Part shown: positions 1 through 6,428 of the stretch, piece after piece | How the letters are laid out: each line of letters opens with the position of its first letter | Position numbering within the stretch: position 1 is the first letter of the stretch | Assembly: GCA_030537915.1 (NCBI GenBank) | Contig: JAUNUZ010000134.1 | Coordinates: 1 to 6,607, forward strand | Direction: 5' to 3' | Length of the DNA stretch: 6,607 nt | From: Micrococcales bacterium | GTDB taxonomy: Bacteria; Actinomycetota; Actinomycetes; Actinomycetales; Dermatophilaceae | The notes under the pieces: model-generated | Databases searched by the model: none | The model's input: only the letters and a program-made list of their open reading frames with translations | Told to the model about the DNA's origin: nothing | Position numbers and translations under genes: made by a program

Positions 1-902
1 TTCGTCACCATGGGCGCGTCGCCGTCGGTGTTGATCGCGATGATCGTCTTGCTCGAGCTACACCCCGCCCAGTGCTGGATCGCGCCGCTGATGCCGCACG
101 CGATGTAGAGGTCCGGCGCGATGCGGTTGCCCGTCTGGCCGACCTGCTCGTGGTGCGGGCGCCAACCGAGACTGGTCACCACGCGGGAAACGCCAACCGC
201 GCCGCCGAGCCGCGCGGCCAGGGCGTCGACCGCACCGAAGCCGTCGGGCCCGCCGGCACCGCGGCCTGCGCCCACGACGACGCGAGCCCCGGTGAGCGCC
301 GAACTGTCGCCGCTGTCACGAGCCTCCATTCGCACTACTCGGGCGCGCAGGTCCGCGTCGGTGAACTCGACTGCGAAGGGAAGGACGGCCGCGCCACCTG
401 GGGCCGCGGCCGGCTCCGGGTCGAGTGCGTGCCCGGCCACGGTGAGCACCGCAGTGTCGCCTAGTGACAGGGCAGACCGCTCGATCGCGGCGCCACCGAC
501 CACTTGACGCTCTACCTCGAGTGGCTCACCAGGAGCCGACGCGACCGCGACGGCGTTGGCAGCCATCGGCAGGTCCCGGCGCGCAGCCAGGTGCGCGAGC
601 ACCTCGTTGCCGCGGGGTGTGCCCCCCGCGACGACCGCGGCCACGTCCCCGACAGCATCGACGACCGAGCCGAGCGCAACGGCCCAGCCCGCCGCCGAAT
701 AGACCGACAGCTCCTCGTTCTCGCAGTCGAAGATCGCCGCCACGCCCTGCTGCTGGCAGTCCGCGACGACACCCTCACCGGCGTGACCCAGGACGAGTGC
801 GTAGACGGGGTCGCCGAGCTGTCGCGCGAACGTCAACGTCTCCTGGGAAACGAGTCCGACCGAGTCACCGTCGGTCTCGATCAAGACAACAACCGCACTC
901 AT
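1..902 (-). CDS. etfA: Electron transfer flavoprotein alpha subunit, C-terminus cut by window edge
   Basis: Large subunit of the heterodimeric electron transfer flavoprotein (ETF). It binds FAD and carries electrons from flavin dehydrogenases to ETF:quinone oxidoreductase. I translated 300 complete codons from the ATG at 902; the frame is open at the window edge, and comparison with the usual length of about 320 residues suggests only some 20-30 residues are missing. The N-terminal domain begins MSAVVVLIE. The C-terminal FAD domain shows VGAGRGAGG (residues 210-218), the SR pair at 239-240, QVGQTG (253-258), the ISGAIQH block ending in His277, and AINTDGDAPM (289-298), all hallmark ETF-alpha FAD contacts. 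A GGGAG ribosome site lies 7 nt before the start. The gene follows etfB after 49 bp with no terminator visible, so it should be in the same transcript as the upstream dehydrogenase. Family assignment is near certain; a dedicated role with that dehydrogenase is inferred from position. Confidence 0.96.
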   Translation of the reverse strand, partial: MSAVVVLIETDGDSVGLVSQETLTFARQLGDPVYALVLGHAGEGVVADCQQQGVAAIFDCENEELSVYSAAGWAVALGSVVDAVGDVAAVVAGGTPRGNEVLAHLAARRDLPMAANAVAVASAPGEPLEVERQVVGGAAIERSALSLGDTAVLTVAGHALDPEPAAAPGGAAVLPFAVEFTDADLRARVVRMEARDSGDSSALTGARVVVGAGRGAGGPDGFGAVDALAARLGGAVGVSRVVTSLGWRPHHEQVGQTGNRIAPDLYIACGISGAIQHWAGCSSSKTIIAINTDGDAPMVT

Positions 903-909
903 GCCCGAA

Positions 910-914
910 CTCCC
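910..914 (-). promoter_or_regulatory. Ribosome binding site of etfA
   Basis: On the minus strand GGGAG sits 7 nt upstream of the ATG at 902. It fixes this ATG as the start. It lies in the 49-bp gap between etfB and etfA, which contains no terminator-like hairpin with a T run, so etfA is probably read from the same mRNA but initiated independently. Confidence 0.7.
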
Positions 915-951
915 AACTCACGCCGGACCGGTGCCGGCCGGATAACCCTGG

Positions 952-1728
952 TCATCGCACGACTCCCAATTCGCTCAGCACCTGCGCCAACCGCACGGCA
1001 GCGCCGGGACCCTCACCAAGCACCTCGACCTGGCTCGGCGGCGCGGGTGGCACCCGCAACGACTTGCGCCCGTTGCCGCGCGGCTGCACGCCAGTCGTCA
1101 CGGTCTCGACGGGCGCCTTCTTCGCCTTGATCTTGCCCGTGATCGAGGGGTATTTCGGCGTGACGCCACCCTCGAGCACGGTGGCCACCGCGGGAAGTGC
1201 GATCTCGTAGACCTCGGTGCCGTCGGCGGAATCGGCGCTCATGGTCGCCACCCCCTCGGTCACCTCGATCGTCTGTACGCCGGCCACTACGGGCCGGCCC
1301 AGCAGGTAGGACAACCGGATCCCGACCTGGAAGTCACCGGTGTCGGCCGCGTCGTTGCCCACCAGCACGAGGTCATAAGTCGTACCGGCGGCCTCGCGGG
1401 CCCGGACGACCTCGGCGACCGTTGCGGCGACATCTTCGGCCCCGAACTCGTCGGCGTCGGCGTCGACGCGCACGCCGTCGGTTGCCCCGACGGCCAGCGC
1501 GGCGCGCAGCTGTTCGACGGAGTCCTCGCCGCCAAGGGTCAGCACGGTGACCGTGCCACCGCCCGCGCCGGACGCCGCGACCTGCGAGGCGATCTCGACG
1601 GCACACTCCTCGTGGGCGCTTGTCGTGTAGCCGCCGTAGCGCCCGTCGACGCGCGATCCGTCTGCCGTCAATACGACCTCTCCGGTCGCGTCAGGGACGC
1701 GCTTGACGCACACGAGCACGTTGGTCAT
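952..1728 (-). CDS. etfB: Electron transfer flavoprotein beta subunit (FixA/EtfB family), divergent form
   Basis: Small ETF subunit, which binds AMP structurally and provides the loop that docks onto partner dehydrogenases. The 258 residues match the family length. Recognisable parts are the N-terminal VLVCVKRVPD (4-13), VLTLGGEDSVEQLRAALAVG (62-81), the VGNDAADTGDFQVG stretch (123-136), and the LPAVATV strand followed by the recognition loop KYPSITGKIKAKK (192-204). Two places differ from textbook EtfB. The usual N-P-F/Y-D/C-E segment is replaced by SAHEE (37-41), and the Leu that anchors partner dehydrogenases (Leu195 in the human protein) aligns with Ile196. The ATG at 1728 overlaps the dehydrogenase stop in an ATGA arrangement, and the only upstream site is a weak GGGG. 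Translation is therefore probably coupled to the dehydrogenase. The family is certain; specialisation towards that dehydrogenase is inferred. Confidence 0.95.
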   Translation of the reverse strand: MTNVLVCVKRVPDATGEVVLTADGSRVDGRYGGYTTSAHEECAVEIASQVAASGAGGGTVTVLTLGGEDSVEQLRAALAVGATDGVRVDADADEFGAEDVAATVAEVVRAREAAGTTYDLVLVGNDAADTGDFQVGIRLSYLLGRPVVAGVQTIEVTEGVATMSADSADGTEVYEIALPAVATVLEGGVTPKYPSITGKIKAKKAPVETVTTGVQPRGNGRKSLRVPPAPPSQVEVLGEGPGAAVRLAQVLSELGVVR

Positions 1729-4256
1729 GAAGCAGACCCCGTTCCGCGGGCACCCTTGAGGCGGTCGTTCTCCGGATCGAAGAGCGGCGTCGCGTCCGCA
1801 GCGGCCACGGTCACCGGGTAGAGCTCCTCCATGTAGGAGACCGCGAGTTCGTTGCCGACGCGGGCCTGGTCGACCGGCAGGTAGGCCATCAGCACGTGCT
1901 TGCCGAGGCTCGGCGCGGAGCCCGCGGTCGTCACGTAGGGGTGGTGCCCGTGCCCGTCGGTGAGCTGGCCACCGTCCCGCGTGCAGATCGGCTCGCCGCC
2001 GAGCATGTAGCGCTTCATTCCCGACGCCGATGTGTGGTCATCCACCGTGAGGCTGCACAGGATCGCCTGCGGCTGCCCGGCGTCGACGAGCGCGGACTTG
2101 CCGAGGAAGTCGGCTTGCTTGAGCTTCTTGCGCTCCATGCCCGCCTCGTTCAGGCGGCGCTCGGAGTCGAGCTCGAATCCGTAAGCGCGGTAACCCTTCT
2201 CGATGCGGCCGCTGACCCCGTAGACGCCAATGCCGGCAGGGATGAGGCCGTGCGGCTTACCGGCTTCCAGGAGACGGTCCCACAGTGCCGCGCCGGTCTC
2301 GAAGGGCACATAGAGCTCCCAGCCGAACTCGCCGACATAGGAGATGCGCGAGATGAGCACCGAGAGGTTGCCGACCTCGATCTGCTTGCAGGTGCCGAAG
2401 GGAATCCCCTTCGGCGAAACGTCCGCGTTGGTCATCGAGGAGAGGACCTCCAGCGCGTTGGGTCCCCACAGACCGATGGTTGCGTAGGAGGAGGTGAGAT
2501 CGATGAGGGTGGCCCCGTCGGAGAGGTGGTCCTCGAACCACCTCTTGTCGACCATGCCGTGCCCGCCGCCGGTGACGACGCGGAAGCGGTCGTGCGCCAG
2601 TCGCATCACCGTGAGGTCGGAGCGGAAGCCGCCGCGCTCGTCGAGCACGGGGGTGTAGACGACCCGGCCGACCTTGACGTCCATCTGGGCGACGCAGATC
2701 CGCTGCACGGACTCCAGCGCCCCAGGGCCGACGATGTCGAAGAGCGCGAAGGCCGTGAGGTCGATGATCGCGGCCGTCTCGCGCATCTGCAGGTGCTCGG
2801 CGTTGATGATCGGGCTCCACCAGCGGGAGTCCCATTCGTGCTCGCGCGGCATGAGCTGCTCGGCACTGAACTTCTCCAGCAGCCCGGCGTTCGACTCGTA
2901 CCACTGGGGCCGCTCCCAGCCGACGGCCTCGTAGAAGACGGCGCCGAGCTCCTTCTGGCTGGCGTGCATGGGCGACAGGCGCACCTGACGTCCGATGCTC
3001 CACTGCTCGCTCGGGTGGATGATGCCGTAGGTCTTGATGAACCCCTCCGTCGCGCGGTTCTTGACGTGCGCACGAGTCCGCTGGTGGGGGTAGAAGCGGT
3101 TGATGTCGGAATGGCCGAGGTCGATGCTCGGGTGGCCGTCCGTCATCCACTCGGCGAGGTACTTGGCTACGGCCGGGCCCTCCTTGACCCAGATGGCCGC
3201 GGCGGACCACAGACCCTTGACCTCGGGAGTCTCACCCAGGATCGGGAACGAGTCGGGGGTCAGGGACAGCAGGCCGTTGATCGCGTAGCGCACCTCGCCG
3301 CCCTCGTCGCCGAGCAGCTCGGGCATCAGCTCAAGGGCCAGCTCGAGCTGCGGATCGAAGTCCTCGTCGGTGAAGGGCATCTCGGTCGGCGACAACTTGG
3401 CCTGCTCGTTGGAGGGGATCTCCGAGGGGTCGTGCAGGATCGCGCGGTGCGCGTATGAGCCGACCTCCATTTCGGAACCGTGCTGGCGCTCGTAGCAGAA
3501 CGCGTCCATGTCGCGCACGATCGGGAAGCTGATCTCACCCGGCTTGTCGGCGAGCACCGCGTAGGGCCCCGCGGAGATCATCTGGTGCACGGCGGGCGTG
3601 AGCGGGATGTTGGCACCGGCCATCTCGGCGACCTTCGGGCTCCACACGCCGCAACAGATGACGACGGTCTCGGCCTCGATGCGGCCACCGGTCGTCTCGA
3701 CGGCCTTGATCTGCCCATCGACGACGTCCATGCCGGTCACCTCGACGCCGGAGCAGACCGTGAGCGCGTCCTTGGCCTGTGCACGCTCGCGCATGATCGT
3801 GCCGGCCCGAAGCGAGTCGGCGACACCGACGCTCGGGCACCAGAAGGCTCCGAGGATGACGTCAGGGTCGAGGAAGGGCACCTTCTCCTGCACGAACGCG
3901 GGGTCGACCATTTCGGCCTCGACGCCCCACGCCTTCGCGCTGGACATGCGGCGGCGCAGCTCTTCCATGCGCTCTTCGGTGCGGGCGACCTCGAAGCCAC
4001 CCGACTCGGTGAAGACGTCCATCTCCTTGTACTGGCGCATCGACTCCATGGTGAGGTCCGCGATCTCCCGGTTGTGGTCGACCGGGTAGATGAAGTTGCT
4101 CGCGTGACCGGTCGATCCGCCGGGGTTGGGCAACGGGCCTTTATCCAGCTGGACGATGTCGGTCCAGCCGAGCTCGGCGAGGTGGTAGGCGAGGGAGTTA
4201 CCGACGATACCGGCGCCAATGACGACGACTCGGGCCTTCTCGGGCACGGAGGCCAT
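1725..4256 (-). CDS. Dimethylglycine/sarcosine-type FAD and tetrahydrofolate-dependent N-demethylating dehydrogenase
   Basis: 843-residue flavoprotein of the dimethylglycine oxidase (DMGO)/dimethylglycine dehydrogenase/sarcosine dehydrogenase family. It should oxidise an N-methyl group and transfer the resulting C1 unit to tetrahydrofolate. Domains in order: FAD-dependent oxidoreductase (about 8-372) with VVIGAGIVGN (11-20) and GGSTGHAS, whose His51 is the expected covalent FAD attachment; a central linker domain (about 378-432); a GcvT-like folate domain (about 433-715) with RSDLTV (Asp547) and YVGEFGWELY (Tyr640, Glu647); and a GcvT C-terminal barrel (about 730-825). His224 aligns with the catalytic His225 of Arthrobacter DMGO. 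I chose the ATG at 4256 because AAAGGA lies 6 nt upstream and the protein then starts, like DMGO, just before the Rossmann fold; an in-frame extension to 4373 is rejected. It overlaps etfB by 4 bp, pointing to ETF rather than oxygen as electron acceptor. The exact substrate (dimethylglycine, sarcosine or another N-methyl amino acid) cannot be read from the sequence. Confidence 0.9.
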   Translation of the reverse strand: MASVPEKARVVVIGAGIVGNSLAYHLAELGWTDIVQLDKGPLPNPGGSTGHASNFIYPVDHNREIADLTMESMRQYKEMDVFTESGGFEVARTEERMEELRRRMSSAKAWGVEAEMVDPAFVQEKVPFLDPDVILGAFWCPSVGVADSLRAGTIMRERAQAKDALTVCSGVEVTGMDVVDGQIKAVETTGGRIEAETVVICCGVWSPKVAEMAGANIPLTPAVHQMISAGPYAVLADKPGEISFPIVRDMDAFCYERQHGSEMEVGSYAHRAILHDPSEIPSNEQAKLSPTEMPFTDEDFDPQLELALELMPELLGDEGGEVRYAINGLLSLTPDSFPILGETPEVKGLWSAAAIWVKEGPAVAKYLAEWMTDGHPSIDLGHSDINRFYPHQRTRAHVKNRATEGFIKTYGIIHPSEQWSIGRQVRLSPMHASQKELGAVFYEAVGWERPQWYESNAGLLEKFSAEQLMPREHEWDSRWWSPIINAEHLQMRETAAIIDLTAFALFDIVGPGALESVQRICVAQMDVKVGRVVYTPVLDERGGFRSDLTVMRLAHDRFRVVTGGGHGMVDKRWFEDHLSDGATLIDLTSSYATIGLWGPNALEVLSSMTNADVSPKGIPFGTCKQIEVGNLSVLISRISYVGEFGWELYVPFETGAALWDRLLEAGKPHGLIPAGIGVYGVSGRIEKGYRAYGFELDSERRLNEAGMERKKLKQADFLGKSALVDAGQPQAILCSLTVDDHTSASGMKRYMLGGEPICTRDGGQLTDGHGHHPYVTTAGSAPSLGKHVLMAYLPVDQARVGNELAVSYMEELYPVTVAAADATPLFDPENDRLKGARGTGSAS

Positions 4257-4262
4257 GCGGGG

Positions 4263-4268
4263 TCCTTT
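4263..4268 (-). promoter_or_regulatory. Ribosome binding site deciding the dehydrogenase start
   Basis: AAAGGA on the minus strand, 6 nt before the ATG at 4256. It supports this start over the in-frame ATG codons at 4286 and 4373. The one at 4373 would add 39 residues encoded by the leader repeats, with no match to the protein family. Confidence 0.8.
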
Positions 4269-4288
4269 CACGATTCGGTGCATGCTGT

Positions 4289-4328
4289 GGTGCTCAGCGG
4301 ATGCTCTGGGTGCGGTGCTCAGCGGATG
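4289..4328 (-). repeat. Two perfect 15-bp direct repeats in the dehydrogenase leader
   Basis: The minus-strand 15-mer CATCCGCTGAGCACC occurs at 4314-4328 and again at 4289-4303, 25 bp apart start to start. The 10 bp between the copies and the bases flanking them are unrelated. The pair lies between the predicted promoter and the start codon of the dehydrogenase, in the untranslated leader. Possible roles are tandem operator or RNA-protein sites, or the trace of a small duplication. I see no copy upstream of the transporter. Confidence 0.75.
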
Positions 4329-4347
4329 GTGCCGTGCGGTGCGTGAC

Positions 4348-4374
4348 GTGCAACAAGGGCGCGCTGGGCGCAAC
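4348..4374 (-). promoter_or_regulatory. Putative operator, copy A (dehydrogenase-etfBA operon)
   Basis: Reading on the minus strand, GTTGCGCC (4367-4374), CGCGC (4359-4363) and GTTGCAC (4348-4354) follow each other just downstream of the predicted -10. The same blocks in the same order and near-identical spacing occur at 6419-6446 ahead of the transporter. Retention of these words while the surrounding sequence differs suggests a binding site for a shared regulator, at or just after the transcription start. The regulator is not in the window. Confidence 0.5.
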
Positions 4375-4383
4375 TGTGCAGCT

Positions 4384-4412
4384 AGCTTCCCGCCCTACCC
4401 TGGCGGTGTCAA
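4384..4412 (-). promoter_or_regulatory. Predicted promoter A of the dehydrogenase-etfBA operon
   Basis: A consensus -35 TTGACA (4407-4412) is separated by 17 bp from GAAGCT (4384-4389), which sits in the word GGAAGCTAG. The -10 is a poor match to TANNNT, but the same -35/-10 combination recurs at 6448-6477 before the transporter, which raises its credibility. Transcription would start near 4377, leaving a leader of about 120 nt. It indicates that the dehydrogenase operon has its own promoter and does not depend on read-through from the transporter gene. Confidence 0.5.
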
Positions 4413-4429
4413 CGCCCTGGCCGCCTGTT

Positions 4430-4451
4430 GGCGAGCCTACGGCTTCGCGCC
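4430..4451 (-). terminator. Weak imperfect hairpin across the transporter stop codon
   Basis: GGCGAGCC and GGCTTCGCGCC (plus-strand reading) can pair around a TAC loop with two bulges, spanning the TAG stop of the transporter at 4437-4439. There is no T run after it on the minus strand, so it is a poor candidate for an intrinsic terminator. Some read-through into the dehydrogenase operon is therefore possible. Confidence 0.15.
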
Positions 4452-6137
4452 ACTGCTGGGGTCCTGAACGCCTTGGGCTCGCTCGCCCTTGGCGATCGGG
4501 ATGGCCCCGGTGTCAGCGATCCTCGTGACGACCTCCTCGATATCTCGCTCCATGTGGCGACGCATCTTCGGCGGCAGAGTCGCATTGAAGGGCTCGTGCC
4601 GCAGCGACTTCCAGAGTGAGACGCACATTGCGATAAGAATGAGCAAGAACGGCGCCGCGACGATGATCACGCCGGTCTGCAACGCTGTGAGCCCGGCCTG
4701 GGGGTCCTTGCCCGAGAGCAGCAGCACCGCGGCGACCGCACCGGTGGAAACGCCCCAGAAGACGACGAGCCAGCGGCTCGGCTCCTCGTGACCGTTCTGG
4801 CTGAGCATGCCCATGACGATCGAGGCCGAGTCCGCACCGGTCACGAAGAAGATCGCGACAAGGAAGATGGCCAGGCTCACCGTCACCGTCGGCAACGGGA
4901 AGTCCGACAGGGTATTGAAGAGCGCCGCCTCGACGCCGGCCTCGAGCCGCGCCGGCATGTCGACACCCTTGTTGAGCTGCAGGTCGAAGGCCGCGCCACC
5001 GAGGATCGAGAACCACACAAAACTGACCAGGCTCGGGATCGCGATGACGTAGACGACGAACTGGCGGATCGTGCGGCCCTTGGAGATCCGGGCGATGAAC
5101 ATGCCGACGAAGGGGGTCCAGCTGATCCACCAGGCCCAGTAGAAGATCGTCCACGCCGCGAGCCAGTCCCCGCCACCCATCGCGCCGGTGCGGAAGCTCA
5201 TCGCCGGTAGATGGGTCAGGTAGCCGCCGAGGGACTCGGTGAAGACGCCGAGGATGAAGACGGTCGGCCCGACGACAAAAAGGAAGAGCACGAGCGCACC
5301 CGCTGCGATCGCGTTGGCGTTGGAGAGCCACTGGATGCCCCTGTCGATGCCACTGACGGCCGAGACGACGAAGCAGACGGTGAGGAACGCGATGACGGCC
5401 ACGGCGAGCCACTTGTTGCCGCCGGTCTCGATTCCGAAGACGTGGGCGAGGCCGCCGGTGATCTGTAGAGCGCCCAGACCCAGCGAGGTGGCGGAGCCGA
5501 AGAGCGTCGCGAGGATCGCGACCGTGTCGATGGTCTTGCCGGCCGGGCCACGCGCCTTGTCACCGATGAGCGGGGTGAGCGTGCCGCTGATGAGGTTGCC
5601 GTACCCCTTGCGGTAGGCGAAGTACGCGATCGTCAGGCCGATGACGGCGTACATGGCCCACGGGTGGAAGCCCCAATGGAAGAACGTGTACTCCATCGCC
5701 AGATGGGCGGCCGCCTCGGTACCGGGCTGGGCCAGGCCCAGCGGCGGCGTGTTGAGGTGCGTCAGCGGCTCCGCGACACCCCAGAACATCAGGCCGATGC
5801 CCATGCCGGTGGCGAACATCATGGACACCCACGAGAAGGTGGAGAACTCCGGCTTCGAGTCGTCCGGGCCGAGCTTGATATTGCCGTAACGCGTGAACGC
5901 CAGAACCGCCGAGAACAGCACGAAGCCCGCGCTGGCCAGGACGAAGAGCCAGTTGAAGTGGCCGGTGATCCAGCTGAGGATCTCGCCGCCGGTCTTGTTG
6001 AAGGACTCGCCGGCGAGCGCCCCGTAGACGAGGAAGACGCAAGACAGGACGGCGGCCGTCCCGAACACGGCTCGATCGACGCGGGCGCGCGAAGGCGTGG
6101 CCGAGGGGTCGGCCTGTGTTGCGTCCGTTTTGGCCAA
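4437..6137 (-). CDS. BCCT-family betaine/carnitine/choline transporter
   Basis: 566-residue secondary carrier of the betaine/carnitine/choline transporter family, in the cytoplasmic membrane. About twelve hydrophobic segments can be seen (roughly 24-44, 62-82, 102-124, 148-174, 203-232, 243-262, 275-298, 326-352, 360-382, 407-433, 456-474, 486-510). Family signatures are GMGIGLMFWGVAEPLTH (111-127), the aromatic box FHWGFHPWAMY (153-163; Trp155, Trp160, Tyr163) and WTIFYWAWWISWTPFVG (329-345), matching the substrate box of BetP of Corynebacterium. The GMGIG form is the one seen in Na+/betaine carriers. The sodium-site stretch reads VTGADSAS (432-439), where BetP has a Ser at the position of Gly434. 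Tails are about 23 (N) and 56 (C) residues; the charged C-tail includes MRRHMERDIEEVV. The start is TTG at 6137, backed by AGGAG 6 nt upstream. Glycine betaine is the likeliest substrate given the demethylating enzyme next door, but choline or carnitine is not excluded. Confidence 0.93.
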   Translation of the reverse strand: MAKTDATQADPSATPSRARVDRAVFGTAAVLSCVFLVYGALAGESFNKTGGEILSWITGHFNWLFVLASAGFVLFSAVLAFTRYGNIKLGPDDSKPEFSTFSWVSMMFATGMGIGLMFWGVAEPLTHLNTPPLGLAQPGTEAAAHLAMEYTFFHWGFHPWAMYAVIGLTIAYFAYRKGYGNLISGTLTPLIGDKARGPAGKTIDTVAILATLFGSATSLGLGALQITGGLAHVFGIETGGNKWLAVAVIAFLTVCFVVSAVSGIDRGIQWLSNANAIAAGALVLFLFVVGPTVFILGVFTESLGGYLTHLPAMSFRTGAMGGGDWLAAWTIFYWAWWISWTPFVGMFIARISKGRTIRQFVVYVIAIPSLVSFVWFSILGGAAFDLQLNKGVDMPARLEAGVEAALFNTLSDFPLPTVTVSLAIFLVAIFFVTGADSASIVMGMLSQNGHEEPSRWLVVFWGVSTGAVAAVLLLSGKDPQAGLTALQTGVIIVAAPFLLILIAMCVSLWKSLRHEPFNATLPPKMRRHMERDIEEVVTRIADTGAIPIAKGERAQGVQDPSSGAKP

Positions 6138-6143
6138 GATGAT

Positions 6144-6148
6144 CTCCT
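6144..6148 (-). promoter_or_regulatory. Ribosome binding site fixing the TTG start of the transporter
   Basis: AGGAG on the minus strand, 6 nt before TTG at 6137. No ATG or GTG in this frame is as well placed, so the rare TTG start is supported. The site is separated by only two bases from a stable stem (6151-6168). Confidence 0.75.
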
Positions 6149-6150
6149 GG

Positions 6151-6184
6151 GGTCGTGTCGCGACGACCGTGATCTGGTCACGAC
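6151..6184 (-). promoter_or_regulatory. Hairpins with alternative pairing next to the transporter ribosome site
   Basis: In the leader, GGTCGT (6151-6156) pairs with ACGACC (6163-6168), and CGTGA (6168-6172) pairs with TCACG (6178-6182); coordinates and letters are for the plus strand. A third pairing, GTCGTG (6152-6157) with CACGAC (6179-6184), competes with both. The first stem ends two bases before AGGAG. Such mutually exclusive stems are compatible with translational control, but they also arise by chance at this GC content. No known riboswitch class is recognised. Confidence 0.3.
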
Positions 6185-6283
6185 GGGTTATCGAACAGGG
6201 ATGTAGTCGCCCTGCCTGCAGCTACTCGCGGACAGCTCCAGGGCCGTGGTTCCGGCCAGATGCCTGCCATTCGCCCTGAAGGC

Positions 6284-6394
6284 CTACCATGATGACGCGA
6301 CCTGCAGTGCAGGGGTGCCATCGATCGCATCAGCAGCCCCTCCGACGTCTATGAAGGGTGCTGCGGTTGTCTCTTGTACGGAAACGTCGGCCAC
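6284..6394 (-). CDS. Candidate 36-residue small ORF in the transporter leader
   Basis: A GTG at 6394 with AGGAGG 4 nt upstream (6399-6404) opens a frame ending in TAG at 6284. The peptide begins MADVSVQETTAAPFIDVGG, is acidic and Ala-rich, and ends in SSW; I recognise no family. It sits between the predicted promoter and the transporter, 146 bp before the latter, so it would be first in that transcript. An in-frame ATG at 6418 would add 8 residues but has no ribosome site. Its third-position GC (roughly half) is much lower than in the neighbouring genes, which speaks against a long-conserved gene, though leader peptides are often atypical. It may be a regulatory leader peptide, a small membrane-associated or precursor peptide, or chance. 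Confidence 0.35.
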   Translation of the reverse strand: MADVSVQETTAAPFIDVGGAADAIDGTPALQVASSW

Positions 6395-6405
6395 CGTGCC
6401 TCCTG

Positions 6406-6428
6406 GGTGTTGCCCCATGTGCAACACC
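6406..6428 (-). repeat. Perfect 8-bp inverted repeat before the small ORF ribosome site
   Basis: GGTGTTGC (6406-6413) and GCAACACC (6421-6428) are exact reverse complements with a 7-nt loop. One base separates the stem from the AGGAGG of the small ORF. It contains the GTTGC word of the proposed operator in both orientations, so it could act as a DNA palindrome for the regulator or as an mRNA hairpin. Confidence 0.6.

Noticed and set aside
1896..3458. 520-codon open frame on the plus strand opposite the dehydrogenase gene
   Set aside because: It is antisense to a gene with unmistakable family motifs; long open antisense frames are expected at this GC content, and its translation is low-complexity with no recognisable domain.
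3480..4346. 288-codon plus-strand frame across the dehydrogenase N-terminus and leader
   Set aside because: Same reason: shadow of the real gene, rich in Asp, Gly, Val and His without family motifs.
4257..4373. 39-residue N-terminal extension of the dehydrogenase from ATG at 4373
   Set aside because: No ribosome site at 4373, the extension encodes the direct repeats, and the predicted transcription start near 4377 would leave almost no leader. The ATG at 4256 has AAAGGA and matches the family N-terminus.
6222..6290. 22-codon minus-strand frame whose ATG overlaps the stop of the small ORF
   Set aside because: Too short to judge, no ribosome site of its own and no recognisable content; the overlap may be chance.
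6301..6313. Palindrome CCTGCAGTGCAGG
   Set aside because: A 6-bp stem with one central base, inside the small ORF; it includes an ordinary hexamer palindrome and nothing else links it to the promoter modules.
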